64,000 bases of DNA from Thiovibrio sp964588325. GTDB lineage: Bacteria; Desulfobacterota; Desulfobulbia; Desulfobulbales; Desulfurivibrionaceae. Position 1 is the first letter of the stretch. Each line of letters begins with the position of its first letter. The notes beneath the pieces are model-generated. The model saw nothing but the letters and a program-made list of their open reading frames with translations. It had not been told where the DNA came from and made no database searches. The stretch is from assembly GCA_964588325.1 (NCBI GenBank), contig CAZPOR010000006.1:124001-188000 (forward strand), given 5' to 3'. The translations under genes were made by a program, and so were the position numbers. Shown piece after piece: positions 24,422 through 31,707 of the stretch.

Positions 24422-25345
24422 TTATTTCACGTATCTCAGGCCCAGGGTATTGGGTCCGTTGCTGCCGTGGATGGTTGTGTGACAGTTCTGGCACGACCGC
24501 GCAACACCGCCTCTGCCCGCAGGAGCACTTGAAACAAAAGAGTTCGCCTGGGTGTACGGGGTGCCAGGATGTCGGCTCCAGTCGTGACAGCTCTGACAGA
24601 TGTTCGGAACTTTTTGGGCCATCAGTTTGTTGTGGTTGCTGCCGTGGGCCGAATGGCAAGTCATGCAGTTTTCTTCCACCGGGGGATGCTCGTACATGAA
24701 GGGGCCGCGTTTTTCGGCGTGGCAATTGTAGCAGAGCTCGTTAATGGAGTCGGCCTTGATCATCTTGGTGCCGAACCCGCCATGGGGATCATGGCAGTCG
24801 GAACAGGAAACTTTGCCCTCCTTGATGGGATGATGGGACTGGCGGTTTGATTCAGAGCGAATATCCTTGTGGCAGGAGAAGCACAGCTCGGTTTGCGGCA
24901 GTTTCAGGTTCTTTGAAAGATTGGAATGGCCCGTATGGCAACTGTCGCAGGACATGCCTGCGGACTTGTGCTTGCTGGTTTCCCAGAAAGCCACATGGCT
25001 GGAGGATGAGTGGCAGCTCAGGCACTGGGCGGCGCGGTCCTTGGCCGAGCGACCGCCGTCCTTGGCATAGGAGAAGATGGTCTTTTTGGATTGTTCGGTG
25101 TCGAGATGCTGCGTGGTCTGCCCATGGCAGGCTTGGCAGCCGTTGGCGCCTTTCCAGGCCTTGCCGTGGAATGACGACTTGAAACTGGCCACCGATTGTT
25201 CATGGCAACTGGCGCAATCCGCCGCAATTTCCGCGGCTTGGGCTACATCTGGCGCAAGAAACTGCCCCAGCCCTCCCATTGTGATCATGGCCAACGACCA
25301 CGCCGAGACAACGACTTTTGGCAAAAGCCTGTTTCGTTTCCGCAT
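24422..25345 (-). CDS. Decaheme c-type cytochrome, MtrA/DmsE type
   Basis: The 307-residue protein has a signal peptide (hydrophobic 11-35, ending AQA) and ten CXXCH heme sites: CASCH, CQACH, CLSCH, CDSCH, CFSCH, CSDCH, CYNCH, CMTCH, CQSCH and CQNCH. Length and heme count match MtrA/DmsE-like periplasmic decahemes that insert into an MtrB-type barrel. Electrons would pass from the periplasm to the outside, or inwards. No outer-surface cytochrome (MtrC/OmcA) is present in the window. A strong ribosome site GAGGAGGAAGGAT precedes ATG 25345, and a candidate sigma-54 promoter lies at 25431-25446. Confidence 0.92.
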   Translation of the reverse strand: MRKRNRLLPKVVVSAWSLAMITMGGLGQFLAPDVAQAAEIAADCASCHEQSVASFKSSFHGKAWKGANGCQACHGQTTQHLDTEQSKKTIFSYAKDGGRSAKDRAAQCLSCHSSSSHVAFWETSKHKSAGMSCDSCHTGHSNLSKNLKLPQTELCFSCHKDIRSESNRQSHHPIKEGKVSCSDCHDPHGGFGTKMIKADSINELCYNCHAEKRGPFMYEHPPVEENCMTCHSAHGSNHNKLMAQKVPNICQSCHDWSRHPGTPYTQANSFVSSAPAGRGGVARSCQNCHTTIHGSNGPNTLGLRYVK

Positions 25346-25430
25346 ATCCTTCCTCCTCTCCTGTTTCCCTTTTTTTGGTTTTGAAAGAACCCATACAACC
25401 CGTCCTTTCAGGCATGCTTGTCCCGGTATC

Positions 25431-25446
25431 TGCGAAAAATATGCCA
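25431..25446 (-). promoter_or_regulatory. Candidate sigma-54 promoter for the MtrAB-like operon
   Basis: On the minus strand TGGCATATTTTTCGCA carries GG and GC doublets exactly 10 bases apart, as in -24/-12 promoters, with TGGCA and GCA matching the consensus. Predicted transcription would start about 75 bases before the cytochrome ATG. The divergent operon encodes a sigma-54 activator. Confidence 0.5.
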
Positions 25447-25450
25447 GAGG

Positions 25451-25466
25451 TGCAAATTAAATTGCA
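25451..25466. promoter_or_regulatory. Short dyad beside the -24 element
   Basis: TGCAA-N6-TTGCA is a near-perfect palindrome ending five bases from the candidate sigma-54 promoter. It could be a regulator or IHF-like site; no specific protein can be named. Confidence 0.35.
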
Positions 25467-25532
25467 TACTCGAAGATACAAGGAGATAGCCGGTGCCCGG
25501 CAGGGAGGCGCGCTGCGCCGTGGAGGCCGTTC

Positions 25533-25570
25533 TTGGTGAAATGCCCAAGCCGGTTTGGGCATTTCACCAA
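25533..25570. promoter_or_regulatory. Perfect 16-bp inverted repeat in the divergent control region
   Basis: Bases 25533-25548 (TTGGTGAAATGCCCAA) are exactly repeated in inverse at 25555-25570 around a 6-base loop. Neither strand has a T tract after it, so it is not a typical terminator. It lies about 90-125 bases upstream of the sigma-54 element, where activators of the NtrC type bind, and about 140 bases before the PhnD-like gene. Confidence 0.6.
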
Positions 25571-25707
25571 AATACTCCGGGCGGGGAGGCGGTGCCCCTG
25601 GATATGGCGAAAGAGCTCAATTATTGACTGGTCGAATTGCATCTTGCACAGATGCTGACCGGCTGGTAGTCTTTTTGCGAGGTCAACATCGTGAACAGGA
25701 GGGGATG

Positions 25708-26649
25708 ATGCGGTTGTTTCTTGCCCGACATGCACGCAGGATTCTGCTGGGCTGTCTTTTTCCGCTTTTTCTGGCGGGGTGTGGCGACGGACAGAACGAA
25801 GTCCCTGCCTCGAAACCTCCTTCCCCTGCCCCGGCCACACGAATTGTCATCGGCCTCATCCCCGAGATGGACATCTTTGTCCAGAAAAAGCGCTATGCGC
25901 CCATTGCCCAGTATCTCTCCCAAAAAACCGGGGCGGTTGTTGAGCTCAAAATCCTTTCCCGCTACGGCAATATCCTGGATAATTTCCAGAGCGAGGGGCT
26001 GGACGGCGCTTTTTTCGGCAGCTTCACCGGCGCCCTGGCCATCAAGAAATTGGGGGTTGAGCCCCTGGCCAGGCCTGAATACGAAGGCGGGGCATCCACC
26101 TATTACGGCATGGTCTTCGCCAGAAAGGACAGTGGGATAAAAACGGCGCGGGACATGCAGGGCAAGGTCTTTGTCTTTGTGGACAAGGCCACCACGGCCG
26201 GCTGGCTTCTGCCCCTGTATTTCTTCCGGACGCACGGTATTGCGGATTACCGGTCCTGGTTCAGGGAGAGCTATTTCAGCGGCACCCATGAGGATGCCAT
26301 CCAGGATGTTCTGGAGGGCACAGCGGACCTCGGCGCGGCCAAGGATCTCGTTTTTTCCCGGCTGGCCAAGGAAAACCCCAGGATCACCGCGGAACTGGAA
26401 ATTCTCGCCACCTCCCCGAAAGTTCCGGCAAACACCCTGTCGGTGCGGCGCGATCTGGACCCCGCCCTGAAAACCATCATTACAAGCAGCCTGCTTTCCA
26501 TGGACCAGGATGCGGAAGGACGCCGGGCGCTGGCTCAATTCGGGGCCAGCCGCTTTATTGCGACCGCGGCGGCGGAGTACGGACCTGTTATTGAGTATGC
26601 CGAACACATCGGCCTGGACCTGGCAACCTACGATTATGTCAATGATTGA
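25708..26649 (+). CDS. PhnD-like periplasmic binding lipoprotein
   Basis: About 313 residues from ATG 25708, chosen because GGAGG lies 5 bases before it; ATG 25705 is also possible. A lipoprotein signal ends in FLAGC. The mature protein has the phosphate/phosphonate-binding PhnD fold: IVIGLIPEMD at the start, LDGAFFGSFTGAL, and ARKDSGIKTARDMQGK. No transporter permease or ATPase is adjacent. It is instead followed by a heme-type sensor kinase and an NtrC-type regulator. It may therefore act as the ligand-binding sensor for that kinase rather than in uptake. The ligand cannot be told from sequence. Confidence 0.85.
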   Translation: MRLFLARHARRILLGCLFPLFLAGCGDGQNEVPASKPPSPAPATRIVIGLIPEMDIFVQKKRYAPIAQYLSQKTGAVVELKILSRYGNILDNFQSEGLDGAFFGSFTGALAIKKLGVEPLARPEYEGGASTYYGMVFARKDSGIKTARDMQGKVFVFVDKATTAGWLLPLYFFRTHGIADYRSWFRESYFSGTHEDAIQDVLEGTADLGAAKDLVFSRLAKENPRITAELEILATSPKVPANTLSVRRDLDPALKTIITSSLLSMDQDAEGRRALAQFGASRFIATAAAEYGPVIEYAEHIGLDLATYDYVND

Positions 26650-26715
26650 CGCCAGCCGGCCTGTGATATCTGCTCTCCCTGCAACGTCCGCCTCCGGCGC
26701 CGCGGTCCTGCCCCC

Positions 26716-28563
26716 ATGCGCATAAAAGCGATACTCGGCTTCATACTGCTGGTTTTTTTCTTTGGGGTTGGCGGGGTGTATATTGCCGTTACCAATGCCC
26801 GGGTCGTTGACAACCTTGAGAAGGTGCTCGCTCTCCATCAAATGGATTTTCTCCGCGACACCCTGCGCAACAAGGTAAAAATCATTCAGTCGGATCTCTA
26901 TCTCACCACCTCCCAGCATCGCACCAGCATCGGGGATTTTGTCGAGAATGGCGAGGCGTTGCATCTCGCCGGAGAAGGGTGCTTCAAATGCCACCATGCC
27001 GAGCTGACGGGGCAACGGTTGACCCGTTTGCGGCAAGGCATCGATGCGTATCTGAAAAAGGCGAGCCGGGTGTATATGCTCAGCGCAAACCACGAACGGC
27101 GGGACAGGGAAGAAAAAAACGCCTCTGCCTCGGCCGCCCAGCTTCTTGAAGAAATTGACAGTCTGATGCTTTTTTCTGCCGACAAAATTTCTCCGAAAAT
27201 TGCCAGAACCCGGGAGGAAGTTGCCCGGGCGAAAAATATCCTGCTGGGAGTGGTGACTCTCGCGCCTGTGATTTTTCTTGTTTTCACCTTTCTTTTTGTC
27301 AAACGGTTTTCCTCGGCTCTGTCTACGCTCATCGGGGCAACGGAGAAAATCAAGGCCGGGGAATTGACCCACACCATTGATGCGCAGCTTCCCGACGAAT
27401 TCAACACCCTGGCCGCCGCCTTCAATGCGATGGCTGTTTCGTTGAAAAAGCAGTGCGAGGCTGTTATTGCCGAGCAGAACCGCTACAAGGTGCTCTTCGA
27501 GTCGGCGGATGACGCCATCTTCATCATGGAGGGAGAGGGAGAAGCGGCAGGGAGAATCATCGCGGCCAATCAGTCCGCGGCAACCATGCACGGCTACACG
27601 GTTGACGAGCTCTGCGCCCTGTCCATTCAGGATATCGACACGGTTGAGAGCGCGGCGCAAGCCCCGGCCCGGATTCGAGACATCTTGACGGGCGGGCGGC
27701 TTGAGGCCTTGGTGGAGCACCGGAAGAAGGACGGCACGGTTTTTCCGGTGGAGGTCCGGGCCGGGTTAATGGAGGTTGAAGGACGCAAATATATCTTGGC
27801 CTTTGACCGGGATGTGACCGTGCGGAATCAGACCGAGGCTGCGTTGCAGCGCTCGCGGCAACTGGCCATGGTCGGCCAGATGGCGGCTGGTCTGGCCCAT
27901 GAGATCAAAAACCCCCTGGCCGGGATCAAGGTCTCCATGGAAGTTTTACTGGACGAGCTACCGCTTTCCCCGGAAGACAAGGCGATTTTTACGCGTACTA
28001 TCGGCGAGGTGCAGAGAATCGAATCCTTGCTGAAAAATCTCCTCAACTACGCCAGGGCGCCCAAACCGGTTTTTTCCCGGATCGACCTCAACCAGCAGCT
28101 TGAAAACGCCCTGCGGAATACGGCCATGCTGCTCAAATCCCCGGAATATGAAGCGACCAGCCGCAAGGGATTGCAATTGGTCCGCACCCTTGATCCGGCC
28201 CTGCCCATGATCCTGGCGGACCCCGGCCAGATGCAGCAGGTGATCCTGAATTTGCTGCTCAATGCCATGGAGGCGACGCCCGCGGGGGGCGCCATCACCG
28301 TGGGCACCAAACCGGGCCGGGGCGGGACCGTGGAGGTGGTGGTCGGCGATACGGGAAAGGGCATGAGTGAAGAGGCGTGCGCCAAGGCCTTTCAGCCGTT
28401 TTACACCACCAAGCCCAAGGGGAGCGGGCTGGGGCTGGCGATAACCCGGCGGCTTGTGGAGCAACACCACGGCGAGATCGAAATTGCCAGCGTTGTGGGC
28501 CAGGGGACGACCGTTACCATCACCCTGCCGGTAGAACAAAAAGAAGAGGATGAAAGCCCATGA
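26716..28563 (+). CDS. Membrane histidine kinase with periplasmic heme c site
   Basis: This 615-residue kinase has a first membrane helix (about 5-25), a periplasmic region of 150 residues, a second helix (about 175-196), HAMP (about 197-250), a PAS domain (about 255-370), HisKA with the phosphorylated His395 in GLAHEIKNP, and an ATPase domain with GSGLGLAITRR. The periplasmic part contains EGCFKCHH (Cys89, Cys92, His93), a CXXCH heme c attachment site, so it should sense redox state or a gas through heme. It overlaps the regulator gene by 4 bases and follows the PhnD-like gene by 66. The predicted start has no strong ribosome site. Confidence 0.9.
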   Translation: MRIKAILGFILLVFFFGVGGVYIAVTNARVVDNLEKVLALHQMDFLRDTLRNKVKIIQSDLYLTTSQHRTSIGDFVENGEALHLAGEGCFKCHHAELTGQRLTRLRQGIDAYLKKASRVYMLSANHERRDREEKNASASAAQLLEEIDSLMLFSADKISPKIARTREEVARAKNILLGVVTLAPVIFLVFTFLFVKRFSSALSTLIGATEKIKAGELTHTIDAQLPDEFNTLAAAFNAMAVSLKKQCEAVIAEQNRYKVLFESADDAIFIMEGEGEAAGRIIAANQSAATMHGYTVDELCALSIQDIDTVESAAQAPARIRDILTGGRLEALVEHRKKDGTVFPVEVRAGLMEVEGRKYILAFDRDVTVRNQTEAALQRSRQLAMVGQMAAGLAHEIKNPLAGIKVSMEVLLDELPLSPEDKAIFTRTIGEVQRIESLLKNLLNYARAPKPVFSRIDLNQQLENALRNTAMLLKSPEYEATSRKGLQLVRTLDPALPMILADPGQMQQVILNLLLNAMEATPAGGAITVGTKPGRGGTVEVVVGDTGKGMSEEACAKAFQPFYTTKPKGSGLGLAITRRLVEQHHGEIEIASVVGQGTTVTITLPVEQKEEDESP

Positions 28564-29948
28564 AAATCAGGGGAAGAATTTTTGCCGTGGACGATGACGA
28601 GCTCATCGTCAGCATGCTTGCCAGGGCCTTGAAAAACGAAGGCTATGAAGTGCATTTTCAAACCACCCCGCAGGATGCTGTCGCCAATATCCTTGCCTGG
28701 CAGCCGGACATTGTTTTTCTCGATGTCGATCTGGCCGAGGAAATAACCGGCTTCGACATCCTTGCCGCGCTGAAAAAGGAAGAGGTTGGAGCCGAGGTGG
28801 TCATGCTCACCGCCGATGACTCGGCGGAATCAGCCATCCGGGCCATGAAGCTCGGGGCGGTTGAATATTTCACCAAGCCGTTCAATCTCGATGAGATAAA
28901 AATCATCACCAGCAACATCATCGAAAACATCCGGCGCAAAGCGGAGATCGACTATCACCGGGAAAGAATTTGTCCCTATTTTGAACACGGCTTGGTCGGC
29001 GAATCTCCCCAGATGAAGGAGATTCTCAAGACGGCGGAGAAATTGGTTCAGGTCAGGGCGGAGACCATCCTCGTCACCGGGGAGTCCGGCAGCGGCAAGG
29101 AGGTGTTGGCCCGTTATCTCCATTGCCGGCGGCAGAAGGCGGAAGGCAATGGCCAGGGGCCGTTTTTCGCGGTCAACTGCACGGCCTTGCCGGAAAACCT
29201 CATCGAGAGCGAGCTGTTCGGCCATGCAAAAGGCGCCTTCACCGACGCCCGCGCCGACAAGAAGGGGATTTTCGAGCTGGCGGCGGACGGCACCCTGCTG
29301 CTGGATGAAATCGGGGACATGCGTCTCGATCTCCAGGCAAAACTCCTGCGGGTTCTGGAGGAAAGAACGGTGCGGCGGCTGGGGGGCAGTGTGGATCTGC
29401 CCGTGCAGGCCACGGTGATCGTGACCACCAATAAGGATCTCAAGGGCGCCGCGGAACACGGAGACTTCCGCAAGGATCTGTTTTTCCGGCTGAGCGCCTT
29501 TGCCATGGAGCTGCCGCCCCTGCGGGATCGGGGGGATGACATCCTGTTGCTTGCCCGCCATTTTCTCCGCTATTTTGCCAACAAATATCTCAAGAAAGGG
29601 ATCAAGGAATTCTCCGGCGAGGCGGAAAAAGCCCTGCTGGCCTATGGCTGGCCCGGAAATGTGCGGGAGTTGCGCAACATTATCGAGCGGTGCGTGGTGC
29701 TGGAGGAGATGGAAACCATCACCCGGGAGCAGCTTCTTCCGAATCTTGCCGGATTTGCAGGTCCTGCCGCGGTTGCCTCGGCGAGAATCATCCTGCCGGA
29801 AGAAGGGCTTTCCCTGGAGGAGCTGGAAAAGGATCTTATCCGGCAGGCCCTGGAAAGGACCAATGCCAACCAGACCAAGGCCGCCAAGCTGCTGAGTATT
29901 TCCTACGACACCCTGCGGTATCAGATGAAAAAATTTGGGCTGGGCTGA
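28560..29948 (+). CDS. Sigma-54-dependent response regulator, NtrC family
   Basis: The 462-residue regulator has a receiver domain (about 5-120; acidic residues in VDDDE, phosphoacceptor in FLDVD, Lys in FTKPF). An AAA+ domain follows, with Walker A GESGSGKE (about 174), GAFTDA in the place of GAFTGA (about 224), and LLDEIGDM. A Fis-type helix-turn-helix lies at the end (NQTKAAKLLSISYDTLRYQM). It activates sigma-54 promoters when phosphorylated by the kinase whose gene it overlaps. The nearest candidate target is the divergent MtrAB-like operon with a -24/-12 element. The GAFTDA variant occurs in other working activators as far as I recall. Confidence 0.94.
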   Translation: MKIRGRIFAVDDDELIVSMLARALKNEGYEVHFQTTPQDAVANILAWQPDIVFLDVDLAEEITGFDILAALKKEEVGAEVVMLTADDSAESAIRAMKLGAVEYFTKPFNLDEIKIITSNIIENIRRKAEIDYHRERICPYFEHGLVGESPQMKEILKTAEKLVQVRAETILVTGESGSGKEVLARYLHCRRQKAEGNGQGPFFAVNCTALPENLIESELFGHAKGAFTDARADKKGIFELAADGTLLLDEIGDMRLDLQAKLLRVLEERTVRRLGGSVDLPVQATVIVTTNKDLKGAAEHGDFRKDLFFRLSAFAMELPPLRDRGDDILLLARHFLRYFANKYLKKGIKEFSGEAEKALLAYGWPGNVRELRNIIERCVVLEEMETITREQLLPNLAGFAGPAAVASARIILPEEGLSLEELEKDLIRQALERTNANQTKAAKLLSISYDTLRYQMKKFGLG

Positions 29949-29968
29949 GGAGCGATTTCCGCCTCCGG

Positions 29969-31210
29969 CTAGAGAAACTCCTCGAAATAGTCCAGATCCT
30001 TGTGAAAGGTCTCCTCCAATCCGGCCAGGGCCAGGAAGGCCGCGGCCAGGCAGACGGCCCCGACCGCCAGCGCGCTCCCCTCCAGGGTGAGGTAGTTGCG
30101 CCCCAGTTGGAACAGCGTGGTGATCGGCACCACCATGCCCCGGACGAAGTTGGGCACCGTGGTGGCCACCGTGGCCCGCAGGTTGGTGCCGAACTGCTCC
30201 GCCGCCACGGTGACGAAGATCGCCCAGTAGCCTCCGGCAAAGCCGAGCAGGGCGCAGACCCCGTAGAAGAAGGCGGGGCTTTGCCCGGTCTGCAGAAAAT
30301 AGAGACCGATCCCCGCCACGGTCATGAGCATGAAAAGACCGATGGCCTTTTTCCGGCTCTTGAGGAGCTGGCTCAGAAAGCCGCTGGAAAAATCCCCGAA
30401 GATCAAGCCCAGATAGCAGAACATCACCGCGTTCCCGGCCGAGACCGGGCCGCTGATGCCAAGCGCGACGGCAAACTCCGGGGAAAAGGTGATCAGCACC
30501 CCGACCACGAACCAGATGGGAATGCCGATCACAATGGAGTTGCAATAGCGGCGGAACCGTTCTCCATCGGTGAACAGGGCCAGGAAGTTCCCCCGCTGCA
30601 TTCCAGCCTTGCCATCCATGGCCCGGAACATGCCCGACTCGGCCACCCTGATCCGGGTGACGAGCAGCAGCAAGCCAAGCACCCCGCCGATGATAAAGGC
30701 CGTGCGCCAGTCAAAGGTACTGGCCACCAGATTGGCCAGGATCGCCCCGGAAACGCCCACCGAGGCGACCAGCATGGTGCCGTATCCCCGGATGCTTGTG
30801 TGCAGGATCTCGGAGACCAGGGTGATGCCAGCGCCCAGCTCCCCGGCCAGGCCGATGCCCGCTATGAAACGCAGGGTCGCGTAGGCAGGCAGCGAGGTGG
30901 CGAAGCCGTTGGCCAGGTTGGCCAGGGAATAGATGCAGATCGAGGCGAACATGATCGTGAGCCGCCCCTTGCGGTCGCCGAGGACACCCCAGAGGATGCC
31001 GCCCACCAGCATCCCGGCCATCTGCATGTTGAGGAGAAAGACGCCGTTGTCGATCAGCGCCTGGCCGGAAAGCCCCAGGGATTTGAGGCTCGGCACCCGG
31101 ACGATGCTGAAGAGCACCAGATCGTAGATATCAACGAAATAGCCGAGCGCGGCGACGATGACCGGCAGGCTGAAGATTTGGGAAAGAGTGGTTGTGTGTT
31201 GTGGCTTCAT
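29969..31210 (-). CDS. MFS transporter
   Basis: A 413-residue protein with about twelve membrane helices. The loop between helices 2 and 3 reads GVLGDRKGRL, the MFS signature, and RFIAGIGLAGELGAG resembles metabolite:H+ symporters of the sugar/organic-acid type. The substrate is not predictable. It is convergent with the sigma-54 regulator (20 bases between stops). The next gene upstream on the same strand is an unknown 142-residue protein 59 bases away. Confidence 0.85.
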   Translation of the reverse strand: MKPQHTTTLSQIFSLPVIVAALGYFVDIYDLVLFSIVRVPSLKSLGLSGQALIDNGVFLLNMQMAGMLVGGILWGVLGDRKGRLTIMFASICIYSLANLANGFATSLPAYATLRFIAGIGLAGELGAGITLVSEILHTSIRGYGTMLVASVGVSGAILANLVASTFDWRTAFIIGGVLGLLLLVTRIRVAESGMFRAMDGKAGMQRGNFLALFTDGERFRRYCNSIVIGIPIWFVVGVLITFSPEFAVALGISGPVSAGNAVMFCYLGLIFGDFSSGFLSQLLKSRKKAIGLFMLMTVAGIGLYFLQTGQSPAFFYGVCALLGFAGGYWAIFVTVAAEQFGTNLRATVATTVPNFVRGMVVPITTLFQLGRNYLTLEGSALAVGAVCLAAAFLALAGLEETFHKDLDYFEEFL

Positions 31211-31269
31211 AGGGGGTGGTCCGCCTGTACGTTATGCGCAGGCACCATACCCCCTGCACCCTTCCCGCG

Positions 31270-31698
31270 CTAGAGAAAAAACTTCCACTGGAAGGTGTAG
31301 CCAGCGGCCTGGGCCGCGCTTTCCACCGCCTTGCGCACCGCAGCAAAATCGAAGGTGTAGGTGTATTGCTTGCCAAAAAGCGTTGATTGTTCCTCGATCG
31401 TCCCTTCCCGCGGCCCCAGCCCGGTTTTGTAGGTCTCTTTCTTGAAGCCGAAGCCGGGGCTCATCTCGGTGCCCACGCTGCCGGAGGAAAGCCCAAACCC
31501 GCTCTCCTTGAGCAGCTCGGTGAAGTGCACCTCCTTTTTCTCCTCCACAATGCGGAACTTGGCGCGGTAGAGGAGTTTTTTGCGGCAGAGAAAGCTCTTG
31601 CGTTCCGCCACCACCCGCTCCAGGGTATGGACCCCCTTCTTCTCGGTGAACGTGAGCCCCTGGGTTGCGGCGATTGTCTGGATGGTCTCGATCAGCAT
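31270..31698 (-). CDS. Conserved-looking hypothetical protein
   Basis: A 142-residue soluble protein beginning MLIETIQTIAATQGLTF, with a strong ribosome site TAGGAGGA before the ATG. It is rich in Lys and Glu and has an alpha/beta pattern (RAKFRIVEEKKEVHFTELL), then a Gly-rich middle and a final TYTFDFAAVRKAVESAAQAAGYTFQWKFFL. There is no signal, membrane helix or known motif. It lies 9 bases after the large secreted protein gene, so the two are probably one transcript. I do not recognise the family. Confidence 0.6.
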   Translation of the reverse strand: MLIETIQTIAATQGLTFTEKKGVHTLERVVAERKSFLCRKKLLYRAKFRIVEEKKEVHFTELLKESGFGLSSGSVGTEMSPGFGFKKETYKTGLGPREGTIEEQSTLFGKQYTYTFDFAAVRKAVESAAQAAGYTFQWKFFL

Positions 31699-31707
31699 GG
31701 CGTCCTC

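Noticed and set aside
25555..25707. A longer start for the PhnD-like protein at 25555
   Set aside because: It would begin inside the perfect inverted repeat, has no ribosome site, and would bury the lipoprotein signal 50 residues inside.
28560..29948. GAFTDA instead of GAFTGA as evidence that the regulator cannot contact sigma-54
   Set aside because: From memory this variant occurs in other activators of the family and the rest of the AAA+ motifs are intact.
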